Origin: a virus
IMG/VR virus record: IMGVR_UViG_3300033571_010163
Location: 1-28,431 of that record
Length of the DNA stretch: 28,431 nucleotides
Strand: one strand, 5' to 3'
The notes under the pieces were generated by a model that saw only the letters and a program-made list of their open reading frames with translations, was not told the DNA's origin and did no database searches. The stretch's first letter is position 1; every line of letters begins with the position of its first letter. Positions 23,901 through 28,431 of this stretch are shown one piece after another. A program made the position numbers and the translations under genes.

Positions 23901-25010
23901 TTCTCCTCCTAATGTTGTTATGAGAGGAGTATCTGTTATATATTCTACTTTATATGATTCTGTGTTTCCTACAATTCCATCTATTACTTCTAATATTCTA
24001 ACAATAGATTTACTAGTTTTACCTCGTATCAACTGTCCAGGTCTAATATCAGATGCATCTCTAGCATCAGTTGGAGAGCCGTTGTTAGATATTGTAAGAA
24101 CTAGATAAGTTCCTGCGTCTACTACTGATATAACTTGAGATACAAGATCACCGTCATCATATGTTAAATCTTTAATAGTGACTGATATAGTGAAAGGAGA
24201 ATTTTCTATAATTGATTCAGCATATCTACAAGCATTACTTATAGTTTTAAAACCATAAGCCATTGATCTACCGCGAAGCTCTACAGGAATATCAAATTGA
24301 TCATCGTCACCATTTGTATTTACATAAAGATTAACTTGACTAGTATAACTACCTAAATCAACATATTCTTTTGTTGCAGCAATTAATGGATTATCTGTGT
24401 TTTGTATTTTCCTTTCAAGAATTAAAGGACCTTGCATTTGAGTTGCAGTACCTCCTGCTCTTAAAAGAGTTTCTTGAGCTTGGGGTACTTCAGCACCTGA
24501 AGCACCGGCAGGAACATTAAGCATTCCGGTCATTGTATCACCGGATGTGTTTACATAGCGACTATCTGCATATCCTTTATTGATAGCAAAGCTATCTATA
24601 GTAGTATTATATGCAGCAGCAACTGATGTGTTTGGATTAGCAACTCGTAAAATATTAAATCCAGTTATATCTAAATGATTAGATAACGACGGATTCGGGT
24701 CACCAGATAATGATGCCGAGGCTGAATTTATAATCAATTTCGATGGATCTGAATTAACAATCTCAATTCCACCTGATCCTTCGATTGTTTTTGATACGTA
24801 TTGGCTTCCATCTTCATTTGCTATCAAAATAGTATTAGGTAAAACTTCATCTGGCCCTTCTTCAAGAGAAGTTATAGATATACCGTCTCCTTTACCGAAC
24901 GCAGAATAAAGTTCGTTGAAGTTTTCGTTTACTTTACTAAATGCTTCTCTAATAGGATCACCAGAAGCATCATTACCTTCAACACCTATATTAATAACCT
25001 TTTTAACCAT
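17970..25010 (-). CDS. Giant tail fibre protein, 2346 aa
   Basis: A probable long tail fibre or adhesin, the largest gene in the window. The N-terminus (INIGVEGNDASGDPIREAFS, then KVNENFNELY) matches the attachment-like module of the 244-residue protein. A helical region holds three related modules near residues 480-540, 620-690 and 790-845, each with a C/A-K/RDxxLIVDAxxYDxxYGG core followed by AAxxYY. Later parts contain fibre motifs such as GDTMTGML and AATKxYxD. The last 125 residues (YAADIAEYYQGDKIYEPGTV onward) resemble the C-terminal domain common in marine T4-like fibre proteins, where it may help trimerisation or self-processing (family knowledge, function inferred). GGAG precedes the ATG. 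There is no promoter directly in front: it is probably read from the late promoters upstream of the Fe-S carrier gene. Confidence 0.88.
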   Translation of the reverse strand: MVKKVINIGVEGNDASGDPIREAFSKVNENFNELYSAFGKGDGISITSLEEGPDEVLPNTILIANEDGSQYVSKTIEGSGGIEIVNSDPSKLIINSASASLSGDPNPSLSNHLDITGFNILRVANPNTSVAAAYNTTIDSFAINKGYADSRYVNTSGDTMTGMLNVPAGASGAEVPQAQETLLRAGGTATQMQGPLILERKIQNTDNPLIAATKEYVDLGSYTSQVNLYVNTNGDDDQFDIPVELRGRSMAYGFKTISNACRYAESIIENSPFTISVTIKDLTYDDGDLVSQVISVVDAGTYLVLTISNNGSPTDARDASDIRPGQLIRGKTSKSIVRILEVIDGIVGNTESYKVEYITDTPLITTLGGEYLEFGNPVKDIQISIFVETGNYYEHYPIRVPPNTSIIGDELRRTLIRPRQGRSASWAIDTYFRRDQFFDTDLPATDRIYGYHYLTNTSRSLYNGSINNPGDLINASSILLQNREFIQEEVIGFVNQELRGLQYDEVKCKRDTDLIITALAYDVVFGSNFNSIAAARAYYRGTQAAAVLGADKTATLEALEELKDLLNALVVSTVSQTSITDNIAIMIDIIDNGLNNIPDYVWPATSGRPEEFIDAKNLLINNRDYIQAEIVAWIDYQIANATSTSIWYELAISGEACARDVGLIVDAICYDITYGGNLQTRDAASAYYLVGTEIIGTNELAPTLAAYAQLKTLMYTITVGETYGGFQTAIPRIGGITSTASVGYQIEALVDVVRYALQNNGSLPAAITPSLISVDSQLVTDYTTMTTSSVSLQNSIIDFINGAFFIYDETLCKRDVGLIVDALAYDLFYGGYYRSLEAANEYFISASAYKAITVQLTETAAAIEYISTISQRVVQKLPPLTLYQNAYPASVRISQVRNMTEVPEAGSVNAVADLVQFMLDIINQDASVNPPKDNNNLDVFLMNEATILRSISCQEHGGFMCVLDPLGQILNKSPYIQTSSSFSKSTNERIFAGGMLVDAFAGNVPAEVTSRINDTTIEVDGLNIRLPNLPCAFYINGVRFQVDLITAWDQEAGTALIHINPATPDDPEYTLIEDSTRLFMPSTSIEFLSGGNNSMLCNDYTQLNDLGYGLAAINGGLLEAVGVFTYYNQISYFSDTGGQIRSVGGSSAHGSFALVAKGAYPLEIPDDVYLLEDMVIGATIYSPFDQYTEISGTNLSGSGSGAKFNITVNETSYIVTIFSNGSGYAPGNQIVILGTVFGGLITINDLTITVTGIGGSGNITTFTYTGSIPDGAPINQYYNRADDIVLYIHELTTEYTLANSSELEVFFGNAPNRQVFRYLVNNAQEIIDTGDLPTPANGKIYRVNLASGGLGAGAGTGILEAIPDGEKITVRQHISLLIYDINRETATRPSTALVMYESPNYVNRVIAISNLSAKVGTFTWNLTTVTVTSEAHLLNAGDEIYLVFLAGTNGNPSRGYYFVDTIIDPDSFTVIVVNTDIFSSGSVTWGAANGECETQLKEPFRSIIMTSYYDSNDQQCQPFTVTVNRIFSSTDQISTLGVGDLIADQKIIFTASAGGITGGVEYWVKTVDDDTKFTISDTFQGPVKSLSDSTTIIYGTTQIVGSSYYTWGVPGSYKVAIRDISTLDEERILNSFETGFIMLVGWYGRVHKISRYISSEDNGTLYAVLELDNLGVVTPEYPATGGLAYPIGLLEGGFDSNPNLKAVLPADSPGNVTVMISTVRCTGHDMLEVGTGSYSSTNFPNTIFGRPDRDSDTAAEVQEIGKGRVFYASTDQDGNFKVGEFFKVDQGTGTVTFSSSIAISNLDGLGFKRGVAIAEFSVDDSMFDNATDSVPTEQAVRSYIDRRLGLTHNGAVINPATGRLIPSINSGFMSLDGQLQMKANMNMGSYKIVNMLDPTTGSDAATKSYADTKLALAGGTMLGFITLHSDPTSNMHAATKKYVDDLTSSQNELRELGGVSLPNPITNVTNNSLFVFNGTNFTWGAQAGDVLFTLATNTLTSAIQPGVIVNSDVSLTAAIAQSKLELSLATTRASAPTGTPETKQASSGVASFDSSAFTITDGFVTLKNNGISLSNLPQIGTDTVLGNSSASTATPAAVTFATVVQEGGGIYNSLFTTNGALVRTGSNTYTTVAYQSTYNESVAADKGTLVLRDSGNGGFSGSIINATTQFNVSGNKAIGSSGTSPNQYLEFYSPQGNLFLDSRSGTTRVQGSWTLGTGATLEATYAADIAEYYQGDKIYEPGTVLMIGGEFDVIQASGAGTTKVAGVVSTQAAYIMNGSCPGEKNLIALQGRVPCKVIGKISKGDLMVVGVVPGVAMASTDPKPGSIIGKALQNYDSDHVGIIEVMVGKH
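22484..22642 (-). repeat. Fibre helical module, copy 3
   Basis: Encodes a SLQNSIIDFING lead-in, then CKRDVGLIVDALAYDLFYGG and an AANEYF end. It is related to copies at 22946-23150 and 23394-23575. Boundaries are approximate. Confidence 0.65.
22946..23150 (-). repeat. Fibre helical module, copy 2
   Basis: Encodes NNRDYIQAEIVAWIDYQ, then CARDVGLIVDAICYDITYGG and an AASAYY end. Boundaries are approximate. Confidence 0.68.
23394..23575 (-). repeat. Fibre helical module, copy 1
   Basis: Encodes NREFIQEEVIGFVNQ, then CKRDTDLIITALAYDVVFGS and an AARAYY end. The lead-in (NRxxIQxEIxxxI) is shared with copy 2. Boundaries are approximate. Confidence 0.68.
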
Positions 25011-25024
25011 TGTGGCTCCAATCC

Positions 25025-25351
25025 TTATACTGCAAAACTAGTGCCGCATCCGCAGCTTGAAATAGCATTTGGGTTTTCGAAAACAAAATTACTTCCAAAA
25101 ATTTCTTTTTTATAGTCTAATTTTGTACCTAAAACGTATATTAAACTCATACCGTCAATAACAAATTTTCTTTCATTTATATGAAAAACTTCATCATTTT
25201 CCTCTAATTCAGTTTCATTATTAAGAAACGCCCAATCATAAGTAAATCCAGCGCAGCCGCCACCTTTAACAGATAGTTTAACGCCCCATTTATTATTATT
25301 TTCGCATAGCTCTCTTATTTGATTTTTAGCAGAATCTGTAATAGAAATCAT
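25025..25351 (-). CDS. A-type Fe-S carrier (IscA/SufA/ErpA, HesB family)
   Basis: A-type carriers hold or pass iron-sulfur clusters or iron to target proteins in the cytosol. At 108 residues it is of normal length. The three conserved cysteines are present: Cys33 in GGGCAGF and Cys100/Cys102 in SCGCGT. The core pattern KLSVKGGGCAGFTYDW and the SSCGCGTSF tail are typical. TAGGA lies 6 bases before the ATG. Two late-type octamers are upstream at 25372-25379 and 25382-25389. Only 14 bases separate it from the giant fibre gene, so the two appear co-transcribed. Delivery of a cluster to a phage protein, possibly a virion component, is an inference. IscA, SufA and ErpA cannot be separated from sequence alone. 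Confidence 0.93.
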   Translation of the reverse strand: MISITDSAKNQIRELCENNNKWGVKLSVKGGGCAGFTYDWAFLNNETELEENDEVFHINERKFVIDGMSLIYVLGTKLDYKKEIFGSNFVFENPNAISSCGCGTSFAV

Positions 25352-25371
25352 GTTTTTCCTATAATTTAATG

Positions 25372-25389
25372 TATTTATTAGTATTTATA
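25372..25389 (-). promoter_or_regulatory. Double late-type promoter for Fe-S carrier and giant fibre
   Basis: On the minus strand TATAAATA (25382-25389) is a perfect T4 late consensus, and AATAAATA (25372-25379) follows 2 bases later. They lie 21-31 bases before the Fe-S carrier ATG and face the plus-strand octamer at 25392-25399. Confidence 0.65.
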
Positions 25390-25391
25390 TT

Positions 25392-25399
25392 AATAAATA
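25392..25399 (+). promoter_or_regulatory. Late-type promoter for the basic protein gene
   Basis: AATAAATA on the plus strand, 21 bases before the ATG at 25421, with AAGGAG in between. It is divergent from the minus-strand pair only 2 bases away, so the two directions are probably expressed together. Confidence 0.55.
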
Positions 25400-25420
25400 T
25401 TCCTACCAAAGGAGACAGAT

Positions 25421-25711
25421 ATGTTTGGATGGTTAAAGAGTTTATTTGGAAGTGAAACAGCACAAGAAATAGTTGTGCCCCCGCTACCAAAAGTAAAAAA
25501 AGTTGTTAAAAAGGTTACAAAACCAACTGTTAAAGAAGTTTCTAAAAAACTAGCTTTAAAAACAAAGGTTAATAAGACACCTAGAAAGCAGAAAGAAACA
25601 GTTACTCCGATAGAGCCCGTTTTTTCATCTGATAATACGGTTGTAGAGTCTGGAATAGTAGAAGTTAAGTTAAAGAAAAAAGGTGGTCGTCCAAAGAAGA
25701 GTAATATTTAA
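25421..25711 (+). CDS. Basic Lys-rich protein with AT-hook-like tail, 96 aa
   Basis: A very basic small protein. Residues about 24-58 are a Lys/Val/Thr/Pro-rich stretch (PKVKKVVKKVTKPTVKEVSK), which is low-complexity and similar in style to histone-H1-like proteins. The C-terminus KKKGGRPKKSNI holds the GRP core of an AT-hook flanked by Lys, a minor-groove AT-DNA binding motif. The N-terminus MFGWLKSLFG is amphipathic and could touch membrane or another protein. A good AAGGAG and a late-type promoter precede it. Its stop overlaps the convergent methyltransferase stop (25708-25711). A DNA-condensing or packaging-associated role in an AT-rich phage is an inference; no named family is recognised. 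Confidence 0.82.
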   Translation: MFGWLKSLFGSETAQEIVVPPLPKVKKVVKKVTKPTVKEVSKKLALKTKVNKTPRKQKETVTPIEPVFSSDNTVVESGIVEVKLKKKGGRPKKSNI

Positions 25712-26658
25712 TTATTGTTTTCTTCAAAAAAATTTGATATATCTCTAGGGGATGATTTAGTCTTTTTATGATTAGGTATTTCTCCTCTTTCTTTTAGACT
25801 TTTATCTTTCCCTTCTAGAGCTAATTTGGCATCTAATGCAGCTGAAAAATCTTTCATGATTTCGTTTTGTATTCTATCTTCAGCTATCTTACAATAGTCG
25901 GCACTTAAATCTATTCCTAGATATCTACGTCCAGTTCTTTCAGCAACGAATGTAGTTGTTCCTGCACCATTAAATGGATCTAATATAACATCGTTTTGAA
26001 ACGAAAAAAGTTTTAATGCTCGGTAGGCTAATTCTACAGGAAACATTGCAGGGTGTCCGTATGTTTTCATATTTCTTTCAGGAGCAATATTCCATTTAGC
26101 GTCACACCAAGTTTTAAATTCATTACCGGTTATATCAGCTAATTTAGAATCTCCTTTATGTAGAATCTCTCCTTTACAAAATACTTCCAGAAATTCCCAA
26201 GTATATTTTAGATAAGGCCCGCTCGGACTCTTCCAAGAGCCCCATGCGGTGTAAGCACAATTACGATGATTCTTTTCCCACAATATTTCAGCCTTCCATA
26301 TAAGCCCTCTATCTAAAAGACCCTTGCTGATTATATGATGACTAGGAATATACTCGCTGAATAATGGTTGTGTGTTTATTATTATTCTTCCACCATGTTT
26401 TGTAACTCTAATACATTCGTCGAAGATTTCCCAAAGCATTTCAAAGTATTTAGGCCAATCGGTTTTATCATCATGTGTGTCATATCCCATACCAAAGTTA
26501 TATGGCGGGCTTGTAAAAACTAAATCTACACAATTATCAGGAAGATTTTTTAATATTTTTAGACTATTATCGTTAATGATTTTATTCTCATAATTCTTTG
26601 GAAAAATATTATTTGTTTTAGAAAAATCTTTAGTGTATGCCTTATATCCCTCTGCCAT
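25708..26658 (-). CDS. Beta-class DNA methyltransferase, probably N4-cytosine
   Basis: Transfers a methyl group from S-adenosylmethionine to an exocyclic amino group in DNA. It has 316 residues. The catalytic motif IV TSPPY (49-53, in VDLVFTSPPYNFG) precedes the SAM-binding motif I DPFNGAGTT (about 227-235), giving the beta-class order. An SPPY core is typical of N4-methylcytosine enzymes while DPPY is typical of N6-adenine, so m4C is favoured but not certain. The C-terminal 50 residues are charged and less ordered. AAGGA precedes the ATG. A sigma70-like promoter TTGACT-17-TATAGT lies directly upstream. The nuclease-like gene upstream on the same strand suggests a restriction-modification pair; the recognition sequence is unknown. 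Confidence 0.93.
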   Translation of the reverse strand: MAEGYKAYTKDFSKTNNIFPKNYENKIINDNSLKILKNLPDNCVDLVFTSPPYNFGMGYDTHDDKTDWPKYFEMLWEIFDECIRVTKHGGRIIINTQPLFSEYIPSHHIISKGLLDRGLIWKAEILWEKNHRNCAYTAWGSWKSPSGPYLKYTWEFLEVFCKGEILHKGDSKLADITGNEFKTWCDAKWNIAPERNMKTYGHPAMFPVELAYRALKLFSFQNDVILDPFNGAGTTTFVAERTGRRYLGIDLSADYCKIAEDRIQNEIMKDFSAALDAKLALEGKDKSLKERGEIPNHKKTKSSPRDISNFFEENNN

Positions 26659-26677
26659 AATTGTTCCTTAAAAATAT

Positions 26678-26706
26678 ACTATAATACAAATTTCATATAA
26701 AGTCAA
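26678..26706 (-). promoter_or_regulatory. Sigma70-type promoter of the methyltransferase
   Basis: Minus strand: -35 TTGACT (26701-26706), an exact 17-base spacer, -10 TATAGT (26678-26683). Each box differs from consensus at one base. The TGA stop of the nuclease gene (26703-26705) lies within the -35 box. The methyltransferase can thus be expressed on its own, early, by host polymerase. Confidence 0.7.
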
Positions 26707-27563
26707 AAGGTATCTGAAATATAAAAGCCGTTAGAATCTATAATACTTCTTAATTTTAGTCCTTTTGACTCTGCTTTTGTTATGTTTAAAAAGTCATCAG
26801 GAGTTTTATTTGAAAGATAATTAACACAGAGGTCCTCAACCATTTTAAATCTTTGATAGTTTAATGCTGGGTATTGAACTATTTTTTTATTATTTCCTCT
26901 CTGTATAACTATTGCCGATCCTTCTTCCCAAACAGCGTTAACATCAGCATCTGTAGATACTGAAAAATTATTATCAGTAATAGCAAAACAACGAATATTA
27001 GGATTCATTTTTCTAAAATCGCTAAAAATACCTCTGACATTTTTTGTAGTTGTTTTACAGAAATGTCCTCCCTTAACTTCTCCAACAATAATAGGGAAGA
27101 TATATCTTTGAAAGGAATTTTTAGAAATAATACCTAGTCCAATATCAACATCTTTATTTTCTGGATATCCTTTAGATGGAAAGTATTGCACAACTTCATC
27201 GTCTTGAAGATTTACTAATTCTATATCTGGGTATTCTGCCCAAACTTTCTCCATTTTATTTTTAATTCTTTCAAAAACAGGAAACCATAATTGTTCCAAC
27301 CAGCTAGGTCCCACTTTAATTTTAGCATAAGCATAGATGTTTTCTTTATCTCCTTTATGAGATTGTTCCCAATAAAATTGATCATAAGGTGTAATAGACG
27401 TTATGTAACTACTATAGTCACTATTAGAAACTAAATCAAGTTGTGCCAGTTCAACTGTTGGATAAATTTTAAGTGCTTGCTCAACAAGTAAAAAATCTTT
27501 TTCTTTTCTTTCATATCCAGTGTTGGTATTCTTAACTAGATTAATATGTCGATGTAGATTCAT
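26703..27563 (-). CDS. Putative PD-(D/E)XK restriction endonuclease, 286 aa
   Basis: Probably the nuclease partner of the adjacent methyltransferase. It has 286 residues, typical for a type II restriction enzyme. A candidate active site of the PD-(D/E)XK fold is visible: Asp140 in KDVDIGLG, then about 20 residues later Glu162-Val-Lys164 in IIVGEVKGGHF, with an upstream Glu90 in a SWLEQLWFP helix. Core strands (RYIFPIIVGEVK and IRCFAITDNN) fit the fold. No Walker or helicase motif is present, so it is not a type I or III subunit. AGGA precedes the ATG, and a promoter-like TTGACA with AT-rich -10 candidates lies upstream. A named family is not recognised; a non-restriction phage nuclease remains possible. 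Confidence 0.68.
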   Translation of the reverse strand: MNLHRHINLVKNTNTGYERKEKDFLLVEQALKIYPTVELAQLDLVSNSDYSSYITSITPYDQFYWEQSHKGDKENIYAYAKIKVGPSWLEQLWFPVFERIKNKMEKVWAEYPDIELVNLQDDEVVQYFPSKGYPENKDVDIGLGIISKNSFQRYIFPIIVGEVKGGHFCKTTTKNVRGIFSDFRKMNPNIRCFAITDNNFSVSTDADVNAVWEEGSAIVIQRGNNKKIVQYPALNYQRFKMVEDLCVNYLSNKTPDDFLNITKAESKGLKLRSIIDSNGFYISDTF

Positions 27564-27584
27564 AATTTATTTCCTGTTAGAATT

Positions 27585-27614
27585 ATATAATAACATTTTT
27601 ATAAGATATGTCAA
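27585..27614 (-). promoter_or_regulatory. Possible sigma70-type promoter of the nuclease gene
   Basis: The minus strand has a perfect -35 TTGACA (27609-27614), which contains the TGA stop of the UV endonuclease gene (27611-27613). The -10 is uncertain: TTATAT (27585-27590) at an 18-base spacing, or TATAAT (27582-27587) at 21 bases, which is long. Confidence 0.45.
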
Positions 27615-28431
27615 CTAATAGATTTAGCTTTTTCGAATAAAGCAAAACTGGCTAGATTTTTAGCCTTGCTCTCACAACAAATATCAAAATTAGGCCAAAA
27701 TCCTAAAGCCCATTCGTTAGCAGCATCGTTGTAATAGTAATCAGAATGTGCTCTTAATTTCTGTTTTTTGTATCCATTCTCTAATAGTTCATTGAGATCT
27801 AAAAGAGTAACATTGTTACGAACAATGTTCTCATGTAAGTGTTCTTCGCGACTCAATGAATAATGCATAGTTGGACGCACACCGCGCCAGCTATCTATGA
27901 CACGTTTAACGCGATCATCATTAGGATTGATATACTCACCAGTCTTAACCCAGTGGTGATGTATGTCCATAACAATAGCACAATGTTTCTCTAATGATAG
28001 AACATCATCTAATCCGAAAGTAATTTCTTCGTTCTCTATGGTAATAAGGTTACGAGCTTCAGTGCTAAGATGGGGGAGAATATTAATAATGCCAGCAGCA
28101 CCACGCCTACCAGCGATATGCACATTAATTTTAAAACCTTCATCGTGGAAGTATTTACCGTAACCCATCCAACGGGCCATATCTACATGGTACTCGAATT
28201 CTTCTATTGAGCGCCTGACAACATCATCATTGCTACTCGCCAAAACACAAAATTGACCTGGATGAAAACTAATACGAACGCCGAGCGCACGAGCCAGTTC
28301 GCCCACCTCGGCAAAATGTTTCTCCGCGTAAGAGCGAGTATCGTTCTGCTGCCAAAAATAACTAAAACTAGGCTCAGTATAGACAGGGAGGATGTCGCTA
28401 GATAACCGTACCATACGCAACTGTTCATTTA
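27611..28431 (-). CDS. uvsE: UV-damage endonuclease, UvsE/UVDE family (5' end beyond window)
   Basis: Nicks DNA 5' to UV photoproducts and some other lesions, starting excision repair. The frame is open through the right edge: codons for N-E-Q lie upstream of the TTG at 28420, and the visible sequence begins in the family's RLSSDILP region, normally about residue 70-80. The gene is therefore cut by the window and the TTG is not the true start. Metal-ligand motifs of the TIM-barrel fold are all visible in order: FHPGQF, NVHIAG, ITIENEE, MDIHHHW, MHYS and CESKAK. The stop TGA sits inside the -35 box of the next gene. Such enzymes occur in several sunlit-water phages, which fits the marine setting. 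Confidence 0.94.
   Translation of the reverse strand, partial: NEQLRMVRLSSDILPVYTEPSFSYFWQQNDTRSYAEKHFAEVGELARALGVRISFHPGQFCVLASSNDDVVRRSIEEFEYHVDMARWMGYGKYFHDEGFKINVHIAGRRGAAGIINILPHLSTEARNLITIENEEITFGLDDVLSLEKHCAIVMDIHHHWVKTGEYINPNDDRVKRVIDSWRGVRPTMHYSLSREEHLHENIVRNNVTLLDLNELLENGYKKQKLRAHSDYYYNDAANEWALGFWPNFDICCESKAKNLASFALFEKAKSIS

Noticed and set aside
25421-25711. Possible ribosomal or true histone protein for the Lys-rich gene
   Set aside because: Composition alone drives the resemblance; no ribosomal-protein or histone-fold motif is visible, so only the AT-hook-like tail is noted.
28204-28428. Minus-strand hydrophobic 74-residue frame at the right edge
   Set aside because: It overlaps the UV endonuclease coding frame, which carries all the family's metal-ligand motifs, so it is a shadow.
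1-28431. tRNA genes, CRISPR arrays, insertion sequences, integrase and attachment sites
   Set aside because: None could be supported by reading: no cloverleaf candidates, no regularly spaced short repeats, no transposase or recombinase motifs.

Overview
The window looks like part of a large, AT-rich (about one third GC by eye), strictly lytic T4-like myovirus, probably of marine origin. The supporting genes are a T4 gp44-type sliding-clamp loader subunit, a gp31/GroES-type co-chaperonin, PhoH, MazG, peptide deformylase, a UvsE-type UV endonuclease, an A-type Fe-S carrier and two giant repetitive tail proteins, together with many copies of a T4 late-promoter-like octamer (GATAAATA/TATAAATA/AATAAATA). 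This gene set resembles T4-like phages of marine bacteria such as the pelagimyophages and cyanomyophages. No photosynthesis gene is present. The host cannot be fixed from sequence alone; a SAR11-like AT-rich host is an inference.

Layout, left to right. Almost everything is on the minus strand. (1) 1-4601: two uncharacterised genes, then dnaJ, peptide deformylase and clpA (cut by the window edge), with late-type promoters before the first gene and before dnaJ. (2) 4602-5520: a divergent regulatory region, then phoH on the plus strand. Its leader carries an extended -10 promoter and two tandem hairpins, and it ends in a hairpin shared with the convergent gp44 gene. (3) 5510-11335: a tightly packed, mostly overlapping minus-strand cluster. 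In transcription order it holds an uncharacterised gene, a DnaE-palm fragment, a small conserved-looking protein, GroES/gp31, an ANL adenylate-forming enzyme, MazG, a 52-residue membrane protein, a 92-residue protein, an SGNH/GDSL-like hydrolase and gp44. (4) 11363-25010: virion genes in tail, fibre or baseplate style, including a 1625-residue and a 2346-residue protein, mostly with late promoters. (5) 25025-25711: an IscA/HesB-like Fe-S carrier upstream of the giant fibre gene and, divergently, a very basic late protein with an AT-hook-like tail. (6) 25708-28431: an apparent phage-borne restriction-modification pair (beta-class DNA methyltransferase and PD-(D/E)XK nuclease) with sigma70-like promoters, and the 3' part of a UV-damage endonuclease gene.

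How the parts may work together. ClpA, DnaJ, deformylase and GroES form a phage proteostasis set. The ClpA keeps the IGF docking loop, so it could redirect host ClpP. gp44, MazG, PhoH and UvsE serve DNA replication, nucleotide control and repair. The adenylate-forming enzyme together with the SGNH hydrolase and a small membrane protein is the least expected grouping and may be an uncharacterised acyl- or surface-modification module. The nuclease/methyltransferase pair may attack competing DNA or protect the phage genome. No tRNA, rRNA, CRISPR array, integrase or transposase was seen, and no stretch over 300 bases lacks a gene.
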